Under the pieces are notes generated by a model. It searched no databases and had not been told where the DNA came from. It saw only the letters and a list, made by a program, of their open reading frames with translations. From Betaproteobacteria bacterium (lineage in GTDB: Bacteria; Pseudomonadota; Gammaproteobacteria; Burkholderiales; SG8-39), in assembly GCA_005884335.1 (NCBI GenBank), contig VBCJ01000266.1:1-10884 (forward strand): a DNA stretch of 10,884 nt. Reading direction: 5' to 3'. Shown here piece by piece: positions 1-8,000 of this stretch. A program made the position numbers and the translations under genes. Within the stretch, counting starts at the first letter, position 1, and the number at the start of each line of letters is the position of its first letter.

Positions 1-98
1 GCCGCGATCTGCGCGGCCGAGAGGACCGCGATCGCCACCAAAAAAAATCCGGCCAGGAAGCCGGATCCCTTGTACAGCAGGTCGAGCGCTCCGCGCAT
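1..98 (-). CDS. TRAP transporter small permease (DctQ type), N-terminal fragment
   Basis: Only the first 32 codons are in the window; the gene continues past the left edge. The visible peptide starts MRGALDLLYKGSGFLAGFF and goes on as a hydrophobic segment (about residues 11-32) with few charges, as expected for the first membrane helix of a DctQ-type subunit. In TRAP transporters this four-helix protein works with the large DctM permease and the DctP binding protein to import organic acids using an ion gradient. The ATG at 98-96 lies 11 bases after the stop of the DctP gene on the same strand, which is the usual dctP-dctQ order. No good Shine-Dalgarno sequence precedes it, so translation may depend on coupling to dctP. 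The codons contain an A8 run on the plus strand (40-47). The family call rests mainly on position and hydrophobicity because so little is visible. Confidence 0.75.
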   Translation of the reverse strand, partial: MRGALDLLYKGSGFLAGFFLVAIAVLSAAQIA

Positions 99-109
99 CG
101 GAGGCGGGA

Positions 110-1078
110 TTATCGGGCCTGGAACGCCCTGAGGATCGTCTCACCCTCCGCGCCGGCCTTCTTCGCCCACTCATCGGCCATTTGCTTGCCGATCGTCTCG
201 AATTCGGCGGTGAGCTTCGCGGAGGGCTTCATGATCTTGATTCCGTGCGAAGCCATGGTCTTTACGTAGCCTTCGTTCTCCGCTTCGCTCGTCTTCCAGC
301 CCCGCGTCTCGGCCGCCCGGACAGCATCGAGGACAGCTTTCTGCTCGCCGGAGTTCAACTTGCTCCATGCGTTCTTATTGACCACCACCATGTTCTGCGG
401 CAGGAACGCCTGCGTGTCGTAGTAGTGCGAAAGATAATCCCACGCCTGGGTGTCCACGCCGGTCGCGCCCGAGGTGATCATCGAGTCGACCAGACCTGTC
501 TTGAACGCCTGTGGAATATCGGGGACTTGCACCGTGGTCGGGATCGCCCCCATCAGTTCGGCCAGCCGCGCGGTGGTCGGGCTGTAGGTACGGAATTTAG
601 CGCCCTTCAGGTCGGCGGTCGAGTTGATCTCCTTTTTGGCGTAGATGCCCTGCGGCGGCCAGGGCACGGAATAGAGCAGCTTGATGCCCTGCGCATCGAG
701 TCGCTTCTCGAGGTAGGGCCGCGCGATGCGCCACAACTTCGTTTCCTTGGGATAGCTGTTGGCGACAAAGGGGTTCGAATCGAACGCGAACAAGGGCGAC
801 TCATTGGCAAGCACCGAGATCAGTAATTCGCCGATGGGCACTTGTCCGGTCTGCACTGCGCGCTTGATCTCGGGATGCTTGATCAGCGCGCCGTTCGAAT
901 GTACCTGGATCTGCAAGCTGCCGCGGGTCGCTCCGCCTACTTCATCGGCGAACTGGCGGACGTTTTTTGTGTGAAAGTTGCCGTCGGGGTAGGGGGTGGG
1001 CATGTCCCATTTGGTCTGCGCCCACCCCTGGGAGGCGGCCAGCGCCAGCGCGGCGGCCACAAGTGTCCTGAGATCCAT
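110..1078 (-). CDS. TRAP transporter solute-binding protein (DctP family)
   Basis: Periplasmic substrate-binding subunit of a TRAP transporter, 322 residues, normal for the family. Residues 1-20 form a signal peptide (hydrophobic LVAAALALAAS core, probable cleavage after GWA). The mature part has DctP features: an early KWDMPTPYPDGNFHTKNVRQ segment, and LKGAKFRTYSPTTARLAELM near residues 157-176. R163 in that segment occupies the place of the family's conserved arginine, which pairs with the ligand carboxylate. The ATG at 1078 is well supported by GGAGGAA six bases upstream. The gene follows the FAD oxidoreductase by 55 bases and precedes the DctQ fragment by 11 bases, so one operon is likely. 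The ligand cannot be read from the sequence. An organic acid is expected, and the neighbouring oxidase suggests a 2-hydroxy acid or C5 dicarboxylate, which is inference. Confidence 0.93.
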   Translation of the reverse strand: MDLRTLVAAALALAASQGWAQTKWDMPTPYPDGNFHTKNVRQFADEVGGATRGSLQIQVHSNGALIKHPEIKRAVQTGQVPIGELLISVLANESPLFAFDSNPFVANSYPKETKLWRIARPYLEKRLDAQGIKLLYSVPWPPQGIYAKKEINSTADLKGAKFRTYSPTTARLAELMGAIPTTVQVPDIPQAFKTGLVDSMITSGATGVDTQAWDYLSHYYDTQAFLPQNMVVVNKNAWSKLNSGEQKAVLDAVRAAETRGWKTSEAENEGYVKTMASHGIKIMKPSAKLTAEFETIGKQMADEWAKKAGAEGETILRAFQAR

Positions 1079-1084
1079 GATTTC

Positions 1085-1091
1085 TTCCTCC
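1085..1091 (-). promoter_or_regulatory. Ribosome binding site of the dctP-like gene
   Basis: On the minus strand GGAGGAA ends six bases before the ATG at 1078. It is the only strong Shine-Dalgarno sequence at any start in this window and it fixes the start of the solute-binding protein. A much higher translation rate for this gene than for its operon partners would fit the usual excess of binding protein over permease in TRAP systems (inference). Confidence 0.8.
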
Positions 1092-1133
1092 GATGGCTGA
1101 GCAGCGAAGTTTGTCAGACCTCCGGTCGGTGCG

Positions 1134-2243
1134 TCAATCGCCGAGAAGGTCGCGTACAGCGTCGCCGATCGCGAGCGACGCGGTGAGGCCCGGTGACTCG
1201 ATGCCGAAGAGATTGACGAGGCGCGCGACGCCGTGGTCGGCCGGGCCCTGGATGAGGAAGTCGCACGCCGGTTCGCCCCGCGGCCGCATTTTGGGCCGGA
1301 TCCCGGAATAGGCGGGCCGCAAAGCGCCGTCCTTCAGGTCCGGCCAGTAGCTGCGTATGGCCTTGTAAAAAACTTCCGCGCGCCTAGGGTCGACGTCATA
1401 GTCGATGCGCTCGATCCACTCGACGTCGGGGCCGAAACGAGCCTGGCCGGCCAGATCGAGGGTCAGGTGCACGCCGAGGCCGGCGGCCTCGGGCGCAGGG
1501 TAGACCAGCCGGGAAAAGGGGGAGCGGCCCGAAAGGCCGAAATAGCTTCCCTTGCAGTAGTGAGTCGGCGGGATCCGTTCCGCAGGAAACCCCTCGATGC
1601 TTCGCGCAACGTCCTGGGCGAACAAGCCGGCGCAGTTCACGACGGTCTGAGCGAGCAAGCACATCGGTTCCGCGCCACCCACTTCCAGTTCGATTCCGCC
1701 TTGCCGGATGTGTCCGGCGAGAAGCGGGCTGCGGAAGGCGATCGCGACGCCGTGGTCCTCGGCCTCGCCGCGCAATCCGAGCATGAACGCGTGGCTGTCC
1801 ACGATGCCAGTGGACGGAGACTCCAGCGCCGCCACGCAGGCGAGCTGCGGCTCCAGCGCGCGGGCTTCGCGCGCCGCAAGCATGCGCAGATCGCCCACCC
1901 CGTTGGCCTGGGCCTGCGCATGGAGCTTTTCCAGTCCTTGGATTTGCCCCGGATCGGTGGCGACAATCAACTTGCCGCAGCGCCGGTGTGCAATCCCGCG
2001 TTCGGCGAGGAAAGGATAGAGCGCGCGCCGGCCCGCCACGCACAGCTTCGCCTTGAGCGACCCCGGGGGATAGTAGATTCCCGCGTGAATGACCTCGCTG
2101 TTGCGCGAGCTGGTGCCCGTGCCGATCGTGCTCTCGCTCTCGAGCACGATGGTTTCGCGCCCGCCGAGCGCCAAGGCTCTGGCGATGGCGAGACCCACCA
2201 CGCCGGCGCCGACTATGACCGCGTCAACTTGTTCAGCAGGCAT
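1134..2243 (-). CDS. FAD-dependent oxidoreductase, L-2-hydroxyglutarate oxidase (LhgO/L2HGDH)-like
   Basis: A 369-residue flavoprotein of the DAO superfamily. The N-terminus has a dinucleotide-binding fold: GAGVVG at residues 12-17, with E35 at the end of the second strand for the ADP ribose. Then comes the signature SSRNSEVIHAGIYYPPGSLK (residues 45-64), characteristic of L-2-hydroxyglutarate dehydrogenases/oxidases. The C-terminal GIESPGLTASLAIG (347-360) is the closing FAD-contact motif of the same family. Such enzymes oxidise L-2-hydroxyglutarate to 2-oxoglutarate and pass electrons to oxygen or the respiratory chain. At 369 residues it is shorter than E. coli LhgO (about 420) or the human enzyme (about 460), so it may be a subfamily acting on another 2-hydroxy acid. 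It has no signal peptide and should be cytoplasmic or membrane-associated. The ATG at 2243 lacks a clear Shine-Dalgarno. It heads the leftward operon with the TRAP genes and is divergent from the TPR glycosyltransferase gene. Confidence 0.88.
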   Translation of the reverse strand: MPAEQVDAVIVGAGVVGLAIARALALGGRETIVLESESTIGTGTSSRNSEVIHAGIYYPPGSLKAKLCVAGRRALYPFLAERGIAHRRCGKLIVATDPGQIQGLEKLHAQAQANGVGDLRMLAAREARALEPQLACVAALESPSTGIVDSHAFMLGLRGEAEDHGVAIAFRSPLLAGHIRQGGIELEVGGAEPMCLLAQTVVNCAGLFAQDVARSIEGFPAERIPPTHYCKGSYFGLSGRSPFSRLVYPAPEAAGLGVHLTLDLAGQARFGPDVEWIERIDYDVDPRRAEVFYKAIRSYWPDLKDGALRPAYSGIRPKMRPRGEPACDFLIQGPADHGVARLVNLFGIESPGLTASLAIGDAVRDLLGD

Positions 2244-2313
2244 TGGCGGACGGGCGTGTGCGATACTTCACGTTCAGCCGGGTGGGACAAGCCAGGTTCT
2301 CATTATCCATCGG
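2244..2313. promoter_or_regulatory. Divergent intergenic region with weak promoter candidates both ways
   Basis: These 70 bases separate the starts of two divergent operons and must carry most of their control signals. Rightward, TGCGATACT at 2259-2267 resembles an extended -10 box (TGn plus GATACT) but has no good -35. It would give an untranslated leader of about 40 bases. Leftward, GATAAT (2307-2302 on the minus strand) is a 5/6 match to a -10 box, and 17 bases upstream lies TTTCCC (2330-2325), a poor -35 that falls inside the first codons of the TPR gene. No convincing operator palindrome was seen. Both promoter calls are tentative. Confidence 0.35.
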
Positions 2314-5031
2314 ATGCGACTGATGGGAAAAGCCGAAAGACAGCGGAATCAGCGTGCCGCGGGCTGGAAGGCGCTTGAGCGCAACGAGCTTCGCCCGGCG
2401 GAGGAAATCGCGAGAGCCGCGCTGCGGCAGAATCCACGCGACAGCGAGTCCTTGAGTCTCCTCGGCGTGAGCCTGTTTCTGCAACACCGATTTCCGGAAG
2501 CCATAGCGCCTCTGGGCGAGGTGTTTCAAGAAGCGCACACGGAAGGGGTCGGCTTTCGCCTCGGCTATTGCTACCTCGCTCTCGGAGATCCCGTGAGCGC
2601 CGCGGCCGTTTTGGAAAAGGAAGTAAAGGCGTTTCCGAAACTTATTGACGCGTATAACCTACTCGCCATTTCGTTGATGCAGCAATCTCGTAACCAGGAG
2701 GCATTGATGGTGCTCGCATCGGCGCTCGAGCGCGACCCTCGTTCGGCGGGAACGCACCTCAATTTGGGAAATGCGCTGACGAATCTCCGCCGCCACGAAG
2801 AGGCGATTGCGTGCTTCGAGAAGGCGGTGGAACTTCAGCCCGATCTTTCGCAAGCGCACAACAATCTTGGACATGCCTTTAAGGAGCTGAAGCGTTTCGA
2901 CAAGGCAATAGAGAGCTACGAGCAGGCGTTGCGAATCGCCCCGAGCGATTTCGAGGTGCACAACAATCTCGGCACTGTTTTAGTTGCCTCGGGCCGTCGT
3001 GGGGAGGCGATTGCTAGTTATCGGTCGGCACTCGCCGTCAATCCAAACTACGCCCCAGCGCTCAACAATCTCGGTGTGGCACTGGACGAGCTGCACTGCC
3101 ACGAGGAAGCGGTTGAGTGCTTTCAAAAGGCGCTAGCTCAGGATCCAGGCTACGCCGAGGCGCACACCAACATGGGCGTCGCCCAGCAACAGCTCAAACG
3201 CATTGACGAAGCGATCGCCTGTCACCGCAAAGCAATCGCGGTCGCACCTGACTATGCGGGAGCACACGCCAATCTCGGGTTCGCCCTTCAGGAGCAAGGC
3301 AAACTTGACGAGGCGGCGGCGTGTTTTCAAAGCGCGATCTCACTGAAGCCCGACTATGCCGAGGCGCATGCCAGTCTCGGCATGATTTTTCGAACACAAA
3401 AGCGTCTCGACGAAGCGATCGCGTGCCTTCAGAAGGCGCTCCAGATCAAACCCGACACCATCGAGGCGCTAGTCCATTTGGGGGCAGCCTGCCAGGAGCA
3501 TGGTCGCTCCGAGGAGGCCGTCGCACACTTTCAGAGGGCGATTCTTCTCAAGCCGGACTCGGCGGAAGCGCACCACAATCTCGGCATTTCCCTTCAAGGG
3601 CTTTCGCGTCACGACGAGGCGATCACCTCTTTTCGAAGAGCCCTGGCGATCGACCCCGCTCATAAGTACACCTTGGGAGCTCTGCTGTGGAGCGAACTGG
3701 GGACCTGCTGCTGGGAGGGCTTCGATTCGCGGATCGAAAACCTCAGAAGCGGAGTCCGGAAGGGGCTGTCGTTGAACGAGCCGTTCGTGCTCGTTGCGGT
3801 TTCGCAGGATCCCGGGGAGCAGATGCTCTGCGCGGAGCGTTTTTTCCAGGATAGGGTACAGGGTAACCAATCGCGGCTGTGGAAGGAAGGGCGATACGGG
3901 CATTCCAGGATCCGGATAGCCTACTTGTCCGGCGACTTCAGGGAACACGCCGTCGCATACTGTATTGCGGAGCTCCTCGAGCTCCACGACCGCTCCAAGT
4001 TCGAGGTCATCGGCGCTTCCTTCGGTGTCGATGACGGAAGCGAGATGCGGTCCAGGCTCGCGCGGGGTTTCGACCGGTTCCTCGATGTCCGTCCCAAGGG
4101 TGATTTCGATGCGGCGAGGATGCTGAGGGATCTGGAAGTGGACATCGTGGTAGATCTCATGGGGTACACCCGATACTCCCGGCCGGGCATCCTCGCGCAT
4201 CGGCCCGCCCCGATCCAGGTCGGTTATCTCGGTTATCCCGGGACCGTGGGGGCGGACGTGATTGACTATGTCCTCGCGGACAAGTTCGTCCTCCTGGAAG
4301 AGCACCAGGGGTTCTACTCGGAGAAAATTGTCTACCTTCCCGGATCGTATCAGGCAAACGATTCCAGGAGAAAGATTGCCGAACGGACGCCGACCCGGAT
4401 CGAGGTCGGATTGCCCGAACAAGGCTTCGTCTTTTGCTGCTTCAACAACAGCTACAAGATCCTGCCGAAGATGTTCGATGTCTGGATGCGTCTTCTAACG
4501 CAGGTGCCGGGAAGCGTCTTGTGGATATTGGAAGACAACGCCGCGGCAGCGGAGAATCTGCGAAGAGAAGCGCGGACCCGAGGCGTCGATCCGGGCAGGC
4601 TGGTATTCGCGCCGCGCGTGGGCGCCGCCGAATATCGAGCGCGCTGCCGCTTGGCTGATCTATTCCTGGACACCCTGCCCTATAACGGGCACGGCACCAC
4701 GAGCGACATGCTATGGGCAGGGCTGCCGGTCTTGACTTGTGCAGGCTCGACCTTCGCAGGCCGGGTGGCCGGCAGCCTGCTGCACGCGGTGGGACTGCCG
4801 GAGCTGGTGACCGCTAGCCTGGAGGAATATCAGGCGTTGGCTCTGAAGCTGGCACGCGGGGACCCGCTCCTCGGAGAACTGCGCGCGAGGCTTCATCGCA
4901 ACCGAGCCTCGGCGCCGCTCTTCGACACGGACCGGTTCCGTCGTCACATCGAGTCGGCCTATAGGACCATGTGGGAAATCTGGCAACGCGGCGACAAGCC
5001 CCGATCGTTCGCGGTCGAGCCGGTCGAATGA
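2314..5031 (+). CDS. TPR-repeat O-GlcNAc transferase-like glycosyltransferase (Glyco_transf_41, OGT/SPINDLY family)
   Basis: A 905-residue, probably cytoplasmic protein resembling eukaryotic OGT/SPINDLY, which transfer sugar from a nucleotide sugar to Ser/Thr of proteins. Residues 9-450 form 13 consecutive 34-residue TPRs; the middle ones follow the pattern AxAHxNLGxAL...EAIACFxKAL.I.PD. From about 530 the catalytic half shows SGDFREHAV (H545, matching the conserved His of the OGT family), DLMGYTRYSRPGILAHRPAP from D614 followed by QVGYLGYPGT, FNNSYKILP with K715 (matching the UDP-contact Lys of human OGT), and DTLPYNGHGTTSDMLWAGLP from D786. The C-terminus (GDKPRSFAVEPVE) also resembles OGT. 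The long inter-catalytic insert of animal OGT is absent. ATG 2314 is preferred because earlier in-frame starts lie inside the divergent gene; ATG 2323 is an alternative. Neither has a Shine-Dalgarno. The stop overlaps the next start by 4 bases. Base composition is lower in GC than downstream. Acceptor and sugar are unknown. Confidence 0.9.
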   Translation: MRLMGKAERQRNQRAAGWKALERNELRPAEEIARAALRQNPRDSESLSLLGVSLFLQHRFPEAIAPLGEVFQEAHTEGVGFRLGYCYLALGDPVSAAAVLEKEVKAFPKLIDAYNLLAISLMQQSRNQEALMVLASALERDPRSAGTHLNLGNALTNLRRHEEAIACFEKAVELQPDLSQAHNNLGHAFKELKRFDKAIESYEQALRIAPSDFEVHNNLGTVLVASGRRGEAIASYRSALAVNPNYAPALNNLGVALDELHCHEEAVECFQKALAQDPGYAEAHTNMGVAQQQLKRIDEAIACHRKAIAVAPDYAGAHANLGFALQEQGKLDEAAACFQSAISLKPDYAEAHASLGMIFRTQKRLDEAIACLQKALQIKPDTIEALVHLGAACQEHGRSEEAVAHFQRAILLKPDSAEAHHNLGISLQGLSRHDEAITSFRRALAIDPAHKYTLGALLWSELGTCCWEGFDSRIENLRSGVRKGLSLNEPFVLVAVSQDPGEQMLCAERFFQDRVQGNQSRLWKEGRYGHSRIRIAYLSGDFREHAVAYCIAELLELHDRSKFEVIGASFGVDDGSEMRSRLARGFDRFLDVRPKGDFDAARMLRDLEVDIVVDLMGYTRYSRPGILAHRPAPIQVGYLGYPGTVGADVIDYVLADKFVLLEEHQGFYSEKIVYLPGSYQANDSRRKIAERTPTRIEVGLPEQGFVFCCFNNSYKILPKMFDVWMRLLTQVPGSVLWILEDNAAAAENLRREARTRGVDPGRLVFAPRVGAAEYRARCRLADLFLDTLPYNGHGTTSDMLWAGLPVLTCAGSTFAGRVAGSLLHAVGLPELVTASLEEYQALALKLARGDPLLGELRARLHRNRASAPLFDTDRFRRHIESAYRTMWEIWQRGDKPRSFAVEPVE
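2338..3663 (+). repeat. Array of 13 tandem TPR-encoding units (102 bases each)
   Basis: The coding sequence repeats every 34 codons. Units 5-13 are the most regular, with recurrent gcgcacaacaatctcgg-like and gaggcgattgcgtgc-like blocks at a 102-base period (for example near 2806, 3208 and 3412). Units 1-4 have diverged most. A periodic array like this can gain or lose whole units by recombination while keeping the reading frame. Confidence 0.85.
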
Positions 5032-8000
5032 CTCCGGGAGCGGCAGCCGGCGCGGGCAAATGGCAGTTCTGGATCGACCGCGGCGGCACTTTTACCGATA
5101 TCGTCGCCCTTCGCCCGGACGGGCGCATCGTCGCTCACAAGCTCCTTTCCGAAAATCCCGGCCGCTACCGCGATGCCGCGATCGCCGGAATACGCGAGCT
5201 GCTCGCAGTCCCCTCCGGCGCGACCATACCCGGCGAGAGCATCGAGGTCGTGAAAATGGGTACCACGGTCGCCACCAACGCGCTCCTGGAGCGCAAGGGC
5301 GAACGCACCGTGCTCTTCATCACGCGCGGCTTTCGCGACGCGCTGCGCATCGCCTATCAGAACCGGCCGCGAATTTTCGACCGGCACATCGTGCTGCCCG
5401 AGCTTCTGTATGCGAAGGTCGTCGAGGTGGAGGAGCGCATCGGTGCGCGGGGCGAGGTGCGGGTTGCGCTTGAGGTCGAACGGACCCGGCGCGACCTCGA
5501 ATCGGCATACCGCGAGGGCTATCGCTCGGCCGCGATCGTGCTCATGCACGGCTACCGCTACCGCCAACACGAGCAGAAAATCGCGGAGCTGGCCCGTGCC
5601 ATCGGCTATTCGCAGGTTTCCGTATCGCATGAGGTGAGCCCGCTGATGAAGCTCGTGTCGCGCGGGGATACCACGGTGGTGGACGCCTACCTGTCTCCCA
5701 TCCTGCGCCGGTACGTGGACGGGGTCGCGGAGGAGCTGCGCGGCGTGCACCTCATGTTCATGCAGTCGAACGGCGGGCTCACCGATGCGCGGCGCTTTGC
5801 CGGCAAGGACAGCATTCTGTCGGGGCCCGCCGGCGGAGTGGTCGGCGCGGTGCGCGCCTCGCTCGCCGCGGGCTTCGACAGGATCATCGGCTTCGACATG
5901 GGCGGCACCTCGACAGACGTGTCGCACTTTGCAGGCGCTCAATTGAGCGATCTGGAGCGCACGTTCGAGACCCAGGTGGCGGGCGTGCGCATGCGCGCGC
6001 CCATGATGAGCATTCACACCGTGGCGGCAGGCGGCGGCTCGATCCTGCATTTCGACGGATCGCGATATCGCGTCGGCCCCGATTCGGCGGGCGCCAACCC
6101 GGGTCCGGCAAGCTACCGCGGCGGCGGCCCGCTCACGGTGACCGACTGCAACGTCATGCTCGGAAAAATCCAGCCGAAATTCTTTCCCCTGGTGTTCGGC
6201 CCCCGGGGCGATGCGCCGCTCGACGACGTCGTCGTGCGCGCGAAATTCGCGGCGCTTGCCGATGAGATCCGGGGCGCCACGGGAGACACCCGCGCCCCCG
6301 AGCAGGTCGCGGAGGGCTTCATCGAGATCGCGGTCGGCAACATGGCCGAGGCCATCAAGAAGATTTCAGTGCAGCGCGGCCACGACGTCACCGAATACAC
6401 GCTGTGCTGCTTCGGCGGCGCGGCCGGGCAGCACGCCTGCCTGGTCGCCGATGCGCTCGGCATGACGCGCGTGTTCATCCATCCGCTTGCCGGCGTTCTC
6501 TCCGCCTACGGCATGGGGCTCGCCGACACGACCGCGATGCGCGAACAGGCCGTCGAGGTAAGGCTCGAGCCGGACAAACTCGGCGTCCTCGAAGGCGCGC
6601 TGGAGAACCTGTCCCGGTCGGCGCACGAGGAGCTGATAGCCCAGGGCGTGCCGCAGGCACGCTTGAGCGTCGTCCGCCGCGTGCATTTGCGCTACGACGG
6701 CACCGATTCGGCACTGATCGTGAACTTCGGCAGCGTCACCGAAATGACGCAGTCGTTCGAAGCGGCTTATCGCAAGCGCTACAGCTTTCTGATGGCGGGC
6801 CGGGCGTTGATCGCCGAGTCCGTCTCGGTGGAAGCATTCGGCGCGGCGGCAGTGCCGGTCGAGCCGGCGGGCGACGGCACGCGCGGCGCGGGCACGACCG
6901 CTCCGGCAGACTGGGCGAGGCTGCACACCGGCGGTCGCGCGCATCGCGCCCCGGTCTATGTGCGTGATCGGCTGGCGGTCGGAGACAGAATTTCCGGTCC
7001 GGCGATCATCGCCGAGAAAAACGCCACCACGGTGGTCGAGCCGGGCTGGCGCGCCGAAGTGATGCGGCCCGATCACATCGTGCTCGAGCGCGTGGAAGCG
7101 CGGCCGCAGCGCCGCGCGATCGGCACCCGTGTCGACCCCGTCATGCTCGAGGTCTTCAACAATCTCTACATGTCGATCGCCGAGCAGATGGGCCTGCGGC
7201 TCGCGAACACGGCTTACTCGGTCAACATCAAAGAACGGCTCGATTTTTCCTGCGCCGTGTTCGATCGCCAGGGGAGCCTGATCGCCAACGCGCCGCACAT
7301 GCCAGTGCATCTGGGTTCGATGGGCGAGAGCGTGCGCGTCGTCATCGGCGCGAATCGCGGCCGGATGAAGGCCGGGAACGTCTACGTGCTGAACGCTCCC
7401 TACAACGGCGGCACGCACCTGCCGGACGTGACGGTCATCACTCCCGTTTTCGACGCTGCCGGGAAAGAGATCCTGTTTTACGTGGGTTCGCGCGGCCATC
7501 ACGCGGACATCGGCGGCATCACTCCAGGATCGATGCCTCCGGGCAGCAAGGTGGTGGAGGAAGAGGGCGTGCTGATCGACAACTTCCTGCTGGTGGAGGA
7601 GGGCCGCTTGCGCGAGGCCGAAACCGTCGCGCTGTTCTCCTCGGGCCGCTATCCCGCGCGCAACGTGGAGCAGAACATGGCCGACCTGCGCGCCATGATC
7701 GCCGCCAACGAAAAAGGCTCGCAGGAGCTGCGGCGCATGGTTGCGCACTTCGGGCTCGATGTCGTCTACGCCTACATGGGACACGTGCAGGACAACGCGG
7801 AGGAAGCGGTGCGGCGGGTCATCGGCGTGTTGAAGGACGGGGATTTCAGCTACGCGATGGATAACGGCGGCGTGATCCGGGTGAAAATCACCATTCGGCG
7901 CGACACGCGCGGCGCGACGATCGACTTTACCGGCACGTCGTCTCAGCTGCCGGACAATTTCAATGCACCCGCGGCGGTATGCATGGCGGCGGTGCTTTAC

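Noticed and set aside
182..826. 214-codon open frame on the plus strand
   Set aside because: Antisense to the TRAP solute-binding protein, which has a signal peptide and a strong ribosome binding site.
1117..1127. GACC-TCC-GGTC hairpin between the oxidase and dctP genes as a terminator
   Set aside because: The stem is only four base pairs and no T run follows, so it is unlikely to stop transcription within the operon.
2089..2313. Longer N-terminus for the TPR glycosyltransferase
   Set aside because: The extra 75 codons lie mostly inside the divergent oxidoreductase gene and show no TPR pattern; the first repeat starts soon after 2314.
1233..2378. 381-codon open frame on the plus strand
   Set aside because: Antisense to the FAD oxidoreductase, whose motifs are unmistakable on the other strand, and running across the divergent spacer.
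3469..4422. 317-codon open frame on the minus strand
   Set aside because: Antisense to the conserved catalytic half of the OGT-like gene and without family features.
4971..5027. Earlier start for the oxoprolinase
   Set aside because: The 19 extra residues overlap the conserved C-terminus of the OGT-like protein, whereas ATG 5028 gives a normal family N-terminus and an ATGA overlap.
4959..6050. 363-codon open frame on the minus strand
   Set aside because: Antisense to the N-terminal HyuA region and to the end of the glycosyltransferase, with no recognisable domain.
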